Source: Dankookia rubra
GTDB taxonomy: Bacteria; Pseudomonadota; Alphaproteobacteria; Acetobacterales; Acetobacteraceae
DNA length: 64,000 nucleotides
Direction of reading: 5' to 3'
Assembly: GCF_004355005.1 (NCBI RefSeq)
Contig: NZ_SMSJ01000001.1
Coordinates: 62,001 to 126,000, forward strand
Shown here: in pieces, positions 25,912 to 35,428 of the stretch
Position numbering within the stretch: the stretch's first letter is position 1
How the letters are laid out: each line of letters begins with the position of its first letter
Translations under genes and position numbers: made by a program
The notes under the pieces: generated by a model
The model's database searches: none
Told to the model about the DNA's origin: nothing
The model's input: the letters and a program-made list of their open reading frames with translations, nothing else

Positions 25912-28560
25912 TTACCCCGCCAGCAGCGCCCGCGCCGCAGCCAGCGCCTCGTCGGCCTTGTCGCCCTCCGGCCCGCCGGCCTGGGCCATGTCCGGCCGGC
26001 CGCCGCCGCCCTTGCCGCCCACGGCCGCGGCCGCCGCGCGCACCAGGGCGACGGCATCAGCCTTGCCCTTCGCCGCCTCGCCCAGCCCGGCGACGATGCT
26101 GGCCTTACCCTCTGCGGTCGAGACCAGGACGACGATATCGGCACCGCCTCCCTTCAGGATCGCCTCTGCGATGCCCTTCAGGTCGCGCGCCGGCGTGTCG
26201 CCCAAGTTGCGCAATGCTACTTGGAACCCACCGACCGCTTCGGCCGCCGCCGCCCCGCCGCCGGTTGCCAACTGCTTGCGCAGTTCGGCCACATCGCGTT
26301 CCAGCTTGCGACGCTCCTCCACCAGTGCGGCAATGCGGGCCGGCAGGTCCGCCGCCGGCACCCGCAGCGCCGCCGCTGCTTCCTTCAGCTTGGCCTCGGC
26401 CGCCTCGACCAGCTTCAAGGCGGCTTGGCCGGTGACGGCCTCTACCCGGCGGACGCCGGCCGAGACGGCACCTTCCGAGACAATCTTGAAGAGACCGATA
26501 TCGCCGGTGCGCCGCACATGGGTGCCGCCGCAAAGCTCCAGCGAATAGACGCCGAGCTTCTCGGTCGCCGCGGGATCGTGGCCCATCGAGACCACCCGGA
26601 CCTCGTCGCCGTATTTCTCGCCGAACAGCGCCATGGCGCCGATCTCCACTGCAGCGTCCGGCGTCATCAGCCGGGTGACCACCTCGGCATTCTCGCGGAT
26701 CCGGGCATTCACCTCGGCCTCGGTCCAGGCCAGGTCCTCGTCGGTCATCGGGGTCGGCTGGGAGACGTCGAAGCGCAGCCGGTCGGGCGCGTTCAGCGAG
26801 CCCTTCTGCGCCACATGGGTGCCGAGCCGGCGGCGCAGCGCCTCGTGCAGCAGGTGGGTGGCGCTGTGATGGGCGCGGATCTCGCCGCGGCGGACATGGT
26901 CGACCTCGGCCTGGACCGCCAACCCGACCGTCGCCTCGCCATGCGCCACGGTGCCGAGATGGACGAAGAGGTCGCCCAGCTTCTTCTGCGTGTCGCGCAC
27001 CACGATGCGGCAAGCCTCACCGGCCGAGATCAGGCCGGCATCACCGACCTGGCCGCCGCTCTCGGCATAGAAGGGCGTCTGGTTGAGGACCACCGCCACC
27101 TCGGCGCCGACCGGGGCGCCGTCAACCGGCTTGCCGTCATGGACGATCGCCAGGATCTGGCCCTCGGCGGTTTCGGTCGAATAGCCGAGGAACTCGCTCG
27201 CCCCGACCTTCTCGCGGAGGTCGAACCAGACCGCGTCGGTCGCCGCCTCGCCACTGCCGGCCCAGGCGGCGCGGGCGCGGCGGCGCTGCTCGGCCATGGC
27301 AGCGTCGAAGCCTTCGACGTCCACCGTCTTGCCCTCGGAGCGCAGCGCATCCTGAGTCAGGTCGAGCGGAAAGCCATAGGTGTCGTAGAGCTTGAAGGCG
27401 ATCTCGCCGGACAGCGTGCCACCATCGCCGAGCCGGCCGCTCTCCTCGGACAAAAGCCCGAGGCCGCGCTCCAGCAAGGTGCGGAACTTCATCTCCTCGA
27501 GCTTCAGCGTCTCGACGACCAGCGCCTCGGCCCGCTGGATCTCCGGATAGGCAGCACCCATCTGGCGGACCAGGGTCGGCACCAGACGGTGCAGCAGCGG
27601 CTCCCGGCTGCCCATCATGTGCGCGTGGCGCATGGCGCGGCGAAGGATGCGGCGCAGGACGTAGCCGCGGCCCTCGTTGGAAGGCAGCACGCCGTCGGCG
27701 ATCAGGAAGGTGCCGGCGCGCAGGTGATCGGCGACCACGCGGTGGCTGACCTTCCAGCGGCCGTCCGGATCCTGCCCGGTCGCCTCGGCCGAGGCCAGGA
27801 TCAGCGCTCGCAGCGTGTCGGTGTCGTAGTTGTCGTGCTTGCCCTGCAGGATGGCGGCGAAACGCTCAAGGCCCATGCCGGTGTCGATCGAAGGGCGCGG
27901 CAGCGGCGCGCGAACGCCGGGCGGGCCCTCCTCGAACTGCATGAACACGAGGTTCCAGATCTCGATGAAGCGATCACCATCCTCGTCCGGGGAGCCGGGC
28001 GGGCCACCGGGGATCTTGTCGCCGTGGTCGAAAAAAATCTCCGAGCACGGGCCGCAAGGGCCGGTATCGCCCATCCGCCAAAAATTGTCCGAGGTCGGGA
28101 TGCGGATGATCCGGCTGTCCGGCAGGCCGGCGATCTTCTTCCAATATACTGGCGCCTCCTCGTCCTCGGAGTAGACCGTGACCAGCAGGCGATCCTTTGG
28201 CAAAGCGAAGTCGCGGGTCAGCAGGGCCCAGGCATGCTCAATCGCCTTTTCCTTAAAATAGTCGCCGAAGCTGAAGTTTCCCAACATCTCGAAAAAGGTG
28301 TGATGCCGAGCGGTATAGCCGACATTGTCGAGGTCGTTGTGCTTGCCGCCGGCGCGGACGCATTTCTGCGCGGTGGTGGCACGTGAGTAGGCCCGCTTTT
28401 CCTGGCCGGTGAAGACGTTCTTAAACTGTACCATACCGCTGTTGGCGAACATCAGCGTCGGGTCATTGCGCGGAACCAGCGGCGAGCTCTCGACCACCTG
28501 ATGGCCGTTGCGGCCGAAATAATCGAGGAAGGTGGCGCGGATGTCGTTGCTGCTGGTCAT
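25912..28560 (-). CDS. alaS: Alanyl-tRNA synthetase
   Basis: An 882-residue class II synthetase that charges tRNA-Ala. Catalytic domain motifs are visible: [48 protein letters not shown] and the [13 protein letters not shown] segment. The editing domain has the zinc ligands [12 protein letters not shown] and, further on, [13 protein letters not shown]. The C-terminal part ends with the glycine-rich [16 protein letters not shown] of the C-Ala domain. Full length. In many Alphaproteobacteria alaS follows recA; here both are on the same strand but a DUF892 gene lies between them in the opposite direction. Confidence 0.97.
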   Translation of the reverse strand: MTSSNDIRATFLDYFGRNGHQVVESSPLVPRNDPTLMFANSGMVQFKNVFTGQEKRAYSRATTAQKCVRAGGKHNDLDNVGYTARHHTFFEMLGNFSFGDYFKEKAIEHAWALLTRDFALPKDRLLVTVYSEDEEAPVYWKKIAGLPDSRIIRIPTSDNFWRMGDTGPCGPCSEIFFDHGDKIPGGPPGSPDEDGDRFIEIWNLVFMQFEEGPPGVRAPLPRPSIDTGMGLERFAAILQGKHDNYDTDTLRALILASAEATGQDPDGRWKVSHRVVADHLRAGTFLIADGVLPSNEGRGYVLRRILRRAMRHAHMMGSREPLLHRLVPTLVRQMGAAYPEIQRAEALVVETLKLEEMKFRTLLERGLGLLSEESGRLGDGGTLSGEIAFKLYDTYGFPLDLTQDALRSEGKTVDVEGFDAAMAEQRRRARAAWAGSGEAATDAVWFDLREKVGASEFLGYSTETAEGQILAIVHDGKPVDGAPVGAEVAVVLNQTPFYAESGGQVGDAGLISAGEACRIVVRDTQKKLGDLFVHLGTVAHGEATVGLAVQAEVDHVRRGEIRAHHSATHLLHEALRRRLGTHVAQKGSLNAPDRLRFDVSQPTPMTDEDLAWTEAEVNARIRENAEVVTRLMTPDAAVEIGAMALFGEKYGDEVRVVSMGHDPAATEKLGVYSLELCGGTHVRRTGDIGLFKIVSEGAVSAGVRRVEAVTGQAALKLVEAAEAKLKEAAAALRVPAADLPARIAALVEERRKLERDVAELRKQLATGGGAAAAEAVGGFQVALRNLGDTPARDLKGIAEAILKGGGADIVVLVSTAEGKASIVAGLGEAAKGKADAVALVRAAAAAVGGKGGGGRPDMAQAGGPEGDKADEALAAARALLAG

Positions 28561-28803
28561 AGGCGGTGGGGGTCCCGTCTCCAGCCCCAGCCCATGGGGC
28601 GAAATCTTCCTGAGTCCAGGGCGGTTTCCGCCTTACCCGCGACCCCCTGCCCTGCACAATCGCTCTAGCGCGCATGGCCGGAAGCGTCGAGGGGCGCGCC
28701 GGCCCGGGACATGACGTTGCGAGGGCTGACCGCAACCGTCGCGGGGGACGGCCCGTTCCTTGCCCCGTGGCGGTTCAGCCGCCCTGGATCCGAGGAGGAC
28801 GTC

Positions 28804-29337
28804 ATGGCCAGCGACATTCGCGACCTGCTGACGATGGGACTGCAGGATACCTACAGTGCCGAAACCCAGTTGGTCGAGGCCCTGCCGGCGATGCAGGAAG
28901 CCGCCACCAATCCCAAGCTGAAGCAGGCCTTCAACGAACACCTGGCCGTCACCCAGCGCCAGGTCGAGCGGCTGGAGCAGGTCTGCAAACAGCTCGGCAT
29001 CGAGCCGGAGGGCGAGACCTGCAACGCGATGGAGGGGCTGGTCGAGGAGAGCGAGGAGATCATCGACGAGGTCGACGAGGGTCCCGTTCTCGACGCCGCC
29101 CTGATCGGCGCCGCACAGAAGGTCGAGCACTATGAGATAGCGGCTTATGGCACCCTCACCGCCATGCTGAAGGCGATGGGCGAGACCAAGGCCGCCGACC
29201 TGCTGGCGCAGACCCTGAAGGAGGAAAAAGACACCGACGAGCTGCTTAGCCAGCTGGCCGAGTCCGAAATCAACCCGGCGGCGTTCGGCAAGCCGCCCGC
29301 CAACGATCAGACTAAAGGCAGCCGCGGCGCCGCCTGA
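28804..29337 (+). CDS. DUF892 ferritin-like protein (YciE/YciF family)
   Basis: A 177-residue all-helical protein starting at the ATG at 28804, preceded by GAGGAGGA. It shows the family pattern DIRDLLTMGLQDTYSAETQLVEALPAMQEAA.N..LKQAFNEHL, then IDEV..GPVLDAALIGAAQKVEHYEIAAYGTL and TLKEEKDTDELLSQLAE. Glu residues in YSAETQ, EHYE and KEEKDTDE fit a ferritin-like di-iron four-helix bundle. Members are stress-linked and implicated in iron or oxidative protection. It is a single gene set between alaS and recA on the other strand, and ends 45 bases before the recA stop. Confidence 0.9.
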   Translation: MASDIRDLLTMGLQDTYSAETQLVEALPAMQEAATNPKLKQAFNEHLAVTQRQVERLEQVCKQLGIEPEGETCNAMEGLVEESEEIIDEVDEGPVLDAALIGAAQKVEHYEIAAYGTLTAMLKAMGETKAADLLAQTLKEEKDTDELLSQLAESEINPAAFGKPPANDQTKGSRGAA

Positions 29338-29345
29338 TCGGAACG

Positions 29346-29376
29346 AAGGTACGGGGGATGACATTCCCCGTACCTT
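29346..29376. terminator. Perfect 11-bp hairpin between DUF892 gene and recA
   Basis: Arms AAGGTACGGGG (29346-29356) and CCCCGTACCTT (29366-29376) pair completely around a 9-base loop in the 45-base gap between two convergent genes. AA at one foot and TT at the other allow limited T-tail character in both directions, so it likely ends both transcripts. Confidence 0.75.
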
Positions 29377-29382
29377 CCCGGG

Positions 29383-30432
29383 TTACTCTGCCGCGGCGGC
29401 CTCCTCGGATTCCTCGTTCTCGCCCGCCACCAGCATGGCATTGGCGACGATTCCCGACTGGGCCCGCACCTTCTGCTCGATGGTGTTTGCCAGCTGTGGG
29501 TTGTCCTTGAGGAACTGCTTGGCGTTCTCGCGTCCCTGGCCGATCCGCTGGCCCTCAGCGCTGAACCAAGCCCCCGACTTCTCGACGACGGTGGCCTTGA
29601 CGCCAAGGTCGATCAGCTCGCCGAGCTTGGAGATGCCCTCGCCATACATGATATCGAAGTCGACCACCCGGAACGGCGGCGCCATCTTGTTCTTTACCAC
29701 CTTCACGCGGGTCTGGTTGCCGACCACGCTGTCGCGGTCCTTGATCGCGCCGATGCGGCGGATCTCGAGCCGGCAGGAGGCGTAGAACTTCAGCGCGTTG
29801 CCGCCCGTCGTCGTCTCCGGGTTGCCGAACATGACGCCGATCTTCAGGCGGATCTGGTTCAGGAAGATCAGCAGCGTATTGGAGCGGGAGACGGTGCCGG
29901 TCAGCTTGCGCAGCGCCTGGGACATCAGCCGGGCATGCAACCCGACATGGCTGTCGCCCATCTCGCCTTCCAGTTCGGCGCGGGGTACCAGAGCGGCCAC
30001 GCTGTCCACTACCAGCACGTCGATCGCGCCAGATCGCACCAGGGTGTCGCAGATCTCCAGTGCCTGCTCACCGGCATCCGGCTGGCTGATCAGCAGGCTG
30101 TCGAGGTCGACGCCCAGCTTCTTGGCATAGCCGGGGTCGAGCGCATGCTCGGCATCAATGAAGGCGCAGGTGCCGCCCTTCTTCTGCGCCTCGGCGATGG
30201 CGTGCAGCGCCAGCGTGGTTTTGCCCGAGCTTTCCGGGCCGTAGATCTCGACGATCCGGCCCTTGGGCAGGCCGCCAATGCCGAGCGCGATGTCGAGGCC
30301 GAGCGAGCCGGTCGAGACCACCTCGATTTCGCCGTCCTGCGCCTGGCGCGCACCCATGCGCATGATCGAGCCCTTGCCAAACGACCTCTCGATCTGGCTG
30401 AGCGCGGCGTCGAGCGCCTTTCCCTTGTCCAT
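29383..30432 (-). CDS. recA: Recombinase A
   Basis: A 349-residue protein that forms nucleoprotein filaments for homologous recombination and triggers LexA cleavage. The start ATG at 30432 gives [27 protein letters not shown]. Walker A GPESSGKT lies at 65-72, the Walker B region is [21 protein letters not shown], and the L1/L2 DNA-binding loops are seen around [17 protein letters not shown] and [26 protein letters not shown]. The acidic tail [12 protein letters not shown] is typical. Upstream are two sequences resembling the alphaproteobacterial SOS box. Confidence 0.98.
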   Translation of the reverse strand: MDKGKALDAALSQIERSFGKGSIMRMGARQAQDGEIEVVSTGSLGLDIALGIGGLPKGRIVEIYGPESSGKTTLALHAIAEAQKKGGTCAFIDAEHALDPGYAKKLGVDLDSLLISQPDAGEQALEICDTLVRSGAIDVLVVDSVAALVPRAELEGEMGDSHVGLHARLMSQALRKLTGTVSRSNTLLIFLNQIRLKIGVMFGNPETTTGGNALKFYASCRLEIRRIGAIKDRDSVVGNQTRVKVVKNKMAPPFRVVDFDIMYGEGISKLGELIDLGVKATVVEKSGAWFSAEGQRIGQGRENAKQFLKDNPQLANTIEQKVRAQSGIVANAMLVAGENEESEEAAAAE

Positions 30433-30540
30433 CCTGGCTGCCCTTGTCCTTGATCGTGTCCCAGATCCGTCGCCATCATGCCTATGGCAAGACTGCATTG
30501 TATGAGGCCTGCAACCTAGCCTTATCTCAACCAGCAGATG

Positions 30541-30555
30541 GTTCTGAATCTATTC
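30541..30555. promoter_or_regulatory. Possible SOS box upstream of recA (weaker)
   Basis: GTTC-TGAATCT-ATTC matches the alphaproteobacterial LexA consensus GTTC-N7-GTTC at 7 of 8 defined bases, 109 bases before the recA start. Not palindromic, so either orientation can be considered. Confidence 0.3.
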
Positions 30556-30618
30556 GAATCGCCCTCTTCGTCAGGGCACTGTGCCAGAGACTATGGCGCC
30601 GGAGGTGCCAAAAAACAA

Positions 30619-30633
30619 GAACATTTGGTAAAC
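30619..30633 (-). promoter_or_regulatory. Possible SOS box upstream of recA
   Basis: On the recA strand the sequence reads GTTT-ACCAAAT-GTTC, 7 of 8 bases of GTTC-N7-GTTC, at 187 bases upstream of the recA start. Control of recA by LexA is well established in the group; which of the two sites is used cannot be read from sequence. Confidence 0.35.
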
Positions 30634-30656
30634 ACGCTTCAGATCGGCGCCGCCTG

Positions 30657-32216
30657 TCATGCTCCCTCCTCCCCCTGCCCATTGAGCGCCGCGGTCACTT
30701 CCCGGAGCAGCTCCGCCGGGCCGAAAGGCTTGCCGAGATAGCGGAAGCCGTCTGCCGCCAGGTCACGGTGCAGCATAGTCTCGGCATAACCCGAGAGCAG
30801 CAGGACCGGCATGGCGGGCCAGCGCTGCCGCAGCCGGCATGCCAGTTCCACCCCATCGGCGCCGGGCATGGCGACGTCGCTGACCAGTAGGCCAGGCTCC
30901 GGTCCCGCTTCGACCATGGCGAGCGCAGTTTCGGCGCTGTCTGCCGCCAGCACCGTATGACCGTCACGTTCCAGCAGCCGGGTGCCGAGCAGGCGCAGTG
31001 GCGCCTCGTCCTCCACCAGCAGGATCGGCGCGCCAGATACCGGTGCTGCGGCCGGCGGATCAGGCTTGCCTATCTTTGGCGCCGCCGCGGCTGCCTGACG
31101 CGGCAGATGGATGCGGAAGGTCGTGCCCTGCCCCAGCCGGCTCTCCACCGAGATATGGCCGCCCGACTGGGCGACGATCCCCTGCACGGTGGCCAAGCCG
31201 AGGCCCGTCCCGCCCTGGTCCAGCCGGGTGGTGAAGAAAGGCTCGAAGAGCCGCGGCAGTACCTCCGGCGCAATGCCGTCCCCGGTATCGCCCACCTCAA
31301 GCACCACCCAGCGGCCAGGCGGCAAGGCGCCCTCCCCTTCCGGCCGCAGCACCATCCGATGGCCGGTCGCGATGCGGAGCGTGCCGCCTTTCGGCATGGC
31401 ATCGCGGGCATTCACCGCCAAGTTCAGGATCACCTGATCGAGCTGCGTCGGGTCGGCCTTCACCCATCGTCCCGGCGCATCCAGCGCCAGTTCCAGCCTG
31501 ACCGCTTGGCCGAGCAGCCGACGCAGCAGCGGCGCGATCGTCAGGACCGCCTCGTTCAGCGCCAGCAACCGCGGCTGCAATTGCTGCTGCCGGGCGAAGG
31601 CGAGCAGCTGCCGGACCAGCGCCGCGCCGCGCTTAGCCGCATCCTCGATCAGCACCAGCTCGGCTGCGGCCGCTTCCGGCATGCCGGCCGCGCGCACTGC
31701 GCCGGCACCACTCATTATTGCGGTCAGCAGGTTGTTGAAATCATGCGCCACGCCGCCGGCCAGCCGCCCCACGGTCTCGAACCGGCCCGCCTCGGCCATC
31801 CGGGACTCCGCCCGCCGCGCCTGGGTCCGGTCCTCAACCCGCAGCAACAGCCGCGCCGCGGGCCCCGCCGTCTTCGGCAACGGCGTCAGCCGCACCAACC
31901 ATTCGGCATCCGCCGGCGCTGCGGGATCGCCGGGCAGTGCCCGGAGCGGCGCCGGGATCTCTCCGACGAGCCCCGCCGCCAAGGCCGCAGCGAAGGCCTC
32001 CCGCGCCGCCGGCGCCAGGATGAAGGCGACCAGCGTACCGGGCCGGAGTGCTGCGAGCGGCCCGGCCAGGGTGGCCAACGCCGGATTGGCGGCCAGAACC
32101 CGCCCTTCGGCATCCAGCACTGCCAATCCCTCGGGCGCCGGGTCGCTCAGCAGCCGGAAGCTGTCGAGGAAGCCGGGCGCGCGCGCCGCCCGGCGGAGCA
32201 GGCCACGGTTAGCCAC
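30657..32216 (-). CDS. CckA-like hybrid histidine kinase
   Basis: A 519-residue kinase beginning at a GTG (32216) that overlaps the flhB stop by 8 bases. Residues about 20-130 form a PAS-like sensor (PAPEGLAVLDAEGRVLAANPAL). The phospho-acceptor helix has GRLAGGVAHDFNNLLTAI with His about 158. The ATPase domain has the N-box NLAVNARDAMP and glycine boxes GDTGDGI and GGTGLGLATV. A C-terminal receiver (LLVEDE, phospho-Asp about 447 in VSDVAMPG, Lys in GKPF) completes the hybrid. The text closely follows CckA, which controls CtrA in Alphaproteobacteria, but this protein lacks N-terminal membrane helices. Coupling to flhB suggests control of motility or development. Confidence 0.85.
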   Translation of the reverse strand: MANRGLLRRAARAPGFLDSFRLLSDPAPEGLAVLDAEGRVLAANPALATLAGPLAALRPGTLVAFILAPAAREAFAAALAAGLVGEIPAPLRALPGDPAAPADAEWLVRLTPLPKTAGPAARLLLRVEDRTQARRAESRMAEAGRFETVGRLAGGVAHDFNNLLTAIMSGAGAVRAAGMPEAAAAELVLIEDAAKRGAALVRQLLAFARQQQLQPRLLALNEAVLTIAPLLRRLLGQAVRLELALDAPGRWVKADPTQLDQVILNLAVNARDAMPKGGTLRIATGHRMVLRPEGEGALPPGRWVVLEVGDTGDGIAPEVLPRLFEPFFTTRLDQGGTGLGLATVQGIVAQSGGHISVESRLGQGTTFRIHLPRQAAAAAPKIGKPDPPAAAPVSGAPILLVEDEAPLRLLGTRLLERDGHTVLAADSAETALAMVEAGPEPGLLVSDVAMPGADGVELACRLRQRWPAMPVLLLSGYAETMLHRDLAADGFRYLGKPFGPAELLREVTAALNGQGEEGA

Positions 32217-33258
32217 GCGCCATCCGCCCCTGCAGCCGCCAGATGTAGGAGATGATCTCGGCCACCGCCTGCCAGTGCTCCGGTGGGATCTCGGTCTCGA
32301 CCTCCAGCCGGAACAGGGCACGCGCCAGCGGCGGATTGGCGACAATCGGCACCCCATGCTCCTCCGCCGCAGCCCGGATCCGCGCCGCCATCTCGTCCGC
32401 CCCTTTGGCAACGAGTCGCGGTGCGGCGGCCACCCCCGGTTGATAGGATAGAGCAACGGCGAAATGAGTCGGATTCGTGATCACAACGGCGGCACTTGGG
32501 ATCGCCGCCATCATGCGTTGCCGCGCCCGGCTTTCACGGATCCGCCGCAGCCGGGCCTTCACCTGCGGATCGCCCTCGGACTCCCGCATCTCCTCGCGCA
32601 GGTCCTCGCGGCTCATGCGCAAGTGCCGCAGGTGGCGCCAGCGGACCAGCAGCACGTCGAGCGCCGCCATGACGCCGAACGCCCCGAGCGCAACCAGCAG
32701 CAGGCGCAGCGCCTCACGCCCGATCAGCCCGGGCAGCGCCCCGACCGGCTGGTGCAGGGCGGCCTGCAGCATCACGACGTCGATGGCGAGCCAGAGCGCC
32801 GCACCGACCACGCCGAGCTTGAGAAGCGTCCGCATCAGCTCAATCCAGCCCTCGGCACCGAGCAGCCGGCGCAGGCCGGCGAGCGGGCTCAGCCGCGACA
32901 GGTCGGGCAGCAGCGCTTCGCCGCGCAGCAGCGGCCCAGTCTGGGCCAGACTTCCTAGGATCGCCGCCACAGCCACCGCCCCGAGCACCGGAAGAACGCC
33001 ATGCGCTGCGGCCCGCAACAGCTCGAGCGCCGCCTCGCTGCCCGGATCCGGTGCCTCGAGCAGGTTCCGTAAGGCCTGAAGCCAGGCGAGCGTCACCGAC
33101 GGCAGCGCGAGGAAGCCGGCCAGCGTTGCCGCCAGCAACGTGACGAAGCCCACCGCTTCCCTCGACAGCGGCACCTGACCCTGCTGGCGGGCCCGGTCCA
33201 ACCTGCGGGCGGTCGGAGCCTCCGAACGGTCCTCGGCGTCCTTGCCGTCCCCGGCCAC
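32209..33258 (-). CDS. flhB: Flagellar biosynthesis protein FlhB
   Basis: A 349-residue inner-membrane switch protein of the flagellar type III export apparatus. The start is a GTG (33258). The N-terminus DGKDAEDRSEAPTARRLDRARQQGQVPLSREA is the standard FlhB opening. Four membrane segments follow to about residue 210. The C-terminal cytoplasmic domain carries the self-cleavage site NPTH (262-265) in VVITNPTHFAVALSY, which switches export from hook to filament substrates. It lies 3 bases after fliR and overlaps the kinase gene. Confidence 0.96.
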   Translation of the reverse strand: MAGDGKDAEDRSEAPTARRLDRARQQGQVPLSREAVGFVTLLAATLAGFLALPSVTLAWLQALRNLLEAPDPGSEAALELLRAAAHGVLPVLGAVAVAAILGSLAQTGPLLRGEALLPDLSRLSPLAGLRRLLGAEGWIELMRTLLKLGVVGAALWLAIDVVMLQAALHQPVGALPGLIGREALRLLLVALGAFGVMAALDVLLVRWRHLRHLRMSREDLREEMRESEGDPQVKARLRRIRESRARQRMMAAIPSAAVVITNPTHFAVALSYQPGVAAAPRLVAKGADEMAARIRAAAEEHGVPIVANPPLARALFRLEVETEIPPEHWQAVAEIISYIWRLQGRMARG

Positions 33259-33261
33259 GGC

Positions 33262-34023
33262 TCAGGGCAACCCCGGCAGGGCCAGGAAGCTGTCCCGCGC
33301 AGCGGTGATCCAGGCGCCGAGCAGGATGGGCAGCAGCAGCGCTGCCAGCAGTAGCCCGGCCAGGATCTGTCCCGACGCGGCAACCATGAAGACCGGCACC
33401 TGCGGCGCCAATCGCGCCAGCAGGCCGAGCGCGAACTGGCCGAGGATTGAGGCCAGCACCAAGGGTGCCGCCAGGCGGAGCGCCAGCGACAGGCTATCCG
33501 CCACGGCCTGCGCCACCGCCGCGGCCTGGCCGACGACGGCCGCGGCCGCGCCCACCGGCAGCGTCGCGTAGCTTTCTGCCAGGGCGCGCAGCGGCAAGGC
33601 ATAGAGCCCGGTCGCCAGCACCAGCACCGTCGCCGCCAAGCCGAAAAGCCGCGACAGCGCGGTGCCCTGCGCGCCGATCACAGGATCGGCCTGCAATGGG
33701 CTGGCGAGGCCGACCATCAGTGCCATGACCTGCCCCGCCTGGGCCAGCGCCAGTTCGATTAGCCGCGCCAGCAGGCCGAGCCAGAGACCGGTCACGGTCT
33801 CCAACGCCAGTAGCCGCAGCATCTCGGGCAATTCGGCCGGCAGCGGCGGCAGACCGGTCTGCACCAAAGGCAGCACCAGCGCGGTCAGCGCCAGCACCAG
33901 GGCGAGGCGGATCGTTCCCGGCACCTCCGGGGCGCCGAGTCCGGGCAGCAACATCACCGCGCCGCCGATACGCGCCAGCACCAGCACCGCCTGGAAGATC
34001 ACGTCGGGCAGTGGCTCGATCAC
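33262..34023 (-). CDS. fliR: Flagellar export apparatus protein FliR
   Basis: A 253-residue membrane protein with about six hydrophobic segments, beginning at a GTG (34023) within a GTGA overlap of the fliQ stop. The start VIEPLPDVIFQAVLVLARIGGAVMLLPGLGAPEVPGTIRLALVLALTALVLP is the FliR pattern, and the C-terminus ends in the typical LLLPILLGAW segment. FliR forms the core export gate with FliP and FliQ. The frame is open further upstream, but that part is antisense-free overlap with fliQ and has no FliR character. Confidence 0.93.
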   Translation of the reverse strand: MIEPLPDVIFQAVLVLARIGGAVMLLPGLGAPEVPGTIRLALVLALTALVLPLVQTGLPPLPAELPEMLRLLALETVTGLWLGLLARLIELALAQAGQVMALMVGLASPLQADPVIGAQGTALSRLFGLAATVLVLATGLYALPLRALAESYATLPVGAAAAVVGQAAAVAQAVADSLSLALRLAAPLVLASILGQFALGLLARLAPQVPVFMVAASGQILAGLLLAALLLPILLGAWITAARDSFLALPGLP

Positions 34024-34298
34024 CGGGTCGCGCCGCCCAAGGCTACGATTCGGGTAAAGAGCTGCGCGGCGTAGCCCTGCATCGCGACCGTCATAGCCGG
34101 GCCGGTCAGCAGCAGCACCGCCGCCATCACGACGACCTTGGGCAGAAAGGCGAGCGTCGCTTCCTGGATCTGGGTGACGGCCTGCAGCACGGAAATGACG
34201 AGGCCGATGGCCAGCATGGCCAGCAGCGGCGGCCAGGCCAAGTGCAGGGCCAGCCACAGCGCCTCGCGCAGCGCCAGCGTGGTCGGGTCGTCAGCCAT
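34020..34298 (-). CDS. fliQ: Flagellar export apparatus protein FliQ
   Basis: A 92-residue protein with two membrane helices (about 17-37 and 50-72), the normal FliQ size. ALREALWLALHLAWPPLLAMLAIGLVISVLQAVTQIQEATLAFLPKV contains the family core VGL.IS.LQA.TQIQE.TL.F.PK. The start could be this ATG or the GTG at 34301 directly before it; the latter would abut the fliE stop. Part of the flgB-flgC-fliE-fliQ-fliR-flhB string. Confidence 0.94.
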   Translation of the reverse strand: MADDPTTLALREALWLALHLAWPPLLAMLAIGLVISVLQAVTQIQEATLAFLPKVVVMAAVLLLTGPAMTVAMQGYAAQLFTRIVALGGATR

Positions 34299-34302
34299 CA
34301 CG

Positions 34303-34599
34303 CTAGATTGGCATGCGCATGACATCCTGGTAGGCGGCCACAACCTTGTCGCGCAGTGTGGTGGCGGTCTGCAGCGCCAATTCCGCCCGCGAGACTGCCA
34401 GGACCACATCCGTGACGCTGCCTTGACCGAGCAACGCCTGGGTGCTGACAGCATCCGCGGACCGGCCGAGATCGACTGCATCCTGCATGGCCCGCTGCAA
34501 GGTGGCGCCGAAATCGCTACCCTCCATGCCGGCGCCGGCCTGTGCCTGCGCCGCTTGGTACGCGGCGGCCGCTTGCACAGGAGCGAGAATCGGCGGCAT
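34303..34599 (-). CDS. fliE: Flagellar hook-basal body protein FliE
   Basis: A 98-residue protein joining the MS ring and rod. The C-terminal half carries the signature VDLGRSADAVSTQALLGQGSVTDVVLAVSRAELALQTATTLRDKVVAAYQDVMRMPI; the ending AYQDVMRMPI is strongly diagnostic. The Ala/Gln-rich N-terminus is variable in the family. Its start codon overlaps the flgC stop (ATGA). Confidence 0.95.
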   Translation of the reverse strand: MPPILAPVQAAAAYQAAQAQAGAGMEGSDFGATLQRAMQDAVDLGRSADAVSTQALLGQGSVTDVVLAVSRAELALQTATTLRDKVVAAYQDVMRMPI

Positions 34600-35006
34600 C
34601 AGCGCAGCGCCTCAATCGTCCGGGTCAGCATGCCGCGGGTAACCTCCAGCACCGAGAGGTTGGCGCTGTAGCTTCGCTGCGCCTCGCGCATGTCCATCAT
34701 CTCGACCAAGCTGTCGACATTCGGGCGCTTGACGTAGCCCCGCGCATCGGCGGCGGGATGGCCGGGGTCGTACACCTCGGGGAAGTCGCCGGCGGCGGTG
34801 CCGATCCGCCGCACCTCCACCGTTTCCGCGGCCAGAGCGCGGTCCATCCTGGCGGCAAATGTGACGGTCTTGCGCCGGAAGGGATCGGCACCCGGCGCAT
34901 CGCCGGTGCTGTCGCGGTTGGCGAGGTTCTCCGCCACCACCCGCAGCCGGGTGGACTGCGCCGTCATGCCGGCGGCCGATACGCGCAGCGCTTTTTCAAG
35001 ATCCAT
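34599..35006 (-). CDS. flgC: Flagellar basal-body rod protein FlgC
   Basis: A 135-residue rod protein. MDLEKALRVSAAGMTAQSTRLRVVAENLANRDST is the conserved N-terminal helix, and GYVKRPNVDSLVEMMDMREAQRSYSANLSVLEVTRGMLTRTIEAL is the conserved C-terminal helix that packs against it in the rod. Exported without a cleaved signal through the flagellar apparatus. Preceded by GAGGGGGA close to the start. Confidence 0.96.
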   Translation of the reverse strand: MDLEKALRVSAAGMTAQSTRLRVVAENLANRDSTGDAPGADPFRRKTVTFAARMDRALAAETVEVRRIGTAAGDFPEVYDPGHPAADARGYVKRPNVDSLVEMMDMREAQRSYSANLSVLEVTRGMLTRTIEALR

Positions 35007-35018
35007 TCGTTCCCCCTC

Positions 35019-35411
35019 CTATTGCGTCCGGCCCAGCGCGGTGCGGAACAGCCCGAGCCAGCGGCGATGCAGCCCGATTGTCAGAGCATGCGCGCTGTCC
35101 GTATCGGCAACCTTCATCGCCTCCCGGTCCAGGGACACGGCATTGCCATTCGGCGTGGTATCCACCGCCATGCGGTCCACCCGCGCCCGTGGATCGCGCG
35201 ACGCGGCCAAGTGGTGCGGGTCGGTGCGGGCCAGGCCGACCGACAGAGCGCCCCCGCGCTGCACCAAGCTGGCAAAATCCGGCAGGTCGCGCGGCCGGTA
35301 GCCCGGCGTATCCGCATGCGCGATGTTCTGCGACAGCACGCGCTGCCTGGCATCCAGCCAGGCCAGCCGGCGCTCGGCGAGGGCAACGGGGGCTCTCTGC
35401 GACGGGTCCAT
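35019..35411 (-). CDS. flgB: Flagellar basal-body rod protein FlgB
   Basis: A 130-residue rod protein starting at the ATG at 35411. LAERRLAWLDARQRVLSQNIAHADTPGYRPRDLPDFASL holds the FlgB/rod signature (QNIAHADTPGYRP.D). It then carries an internal variable part and a C-terminal stretch DREAMKVADTDSAHALTIGLHRRWLGLFRTALGR. First gene of the leftward flagellar operon; an inverted repeat lies 18 bases upstream. Confidence 0.93.
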   Translation of the reverse strand: MDPSQRAPVALAERRLAWLDARQRVLSQNIAHADTPGYRPRDLPDFASLVQRGGALSVGLARTDPHHLAASRDPRARVDRMAVDTTPNGNAVSLDREAMKVADTDSAHALTIGLHRRWLGLFRTALGRTQ

Positions 35412-35428
35412 GCCGCATCCTGGCGGGC

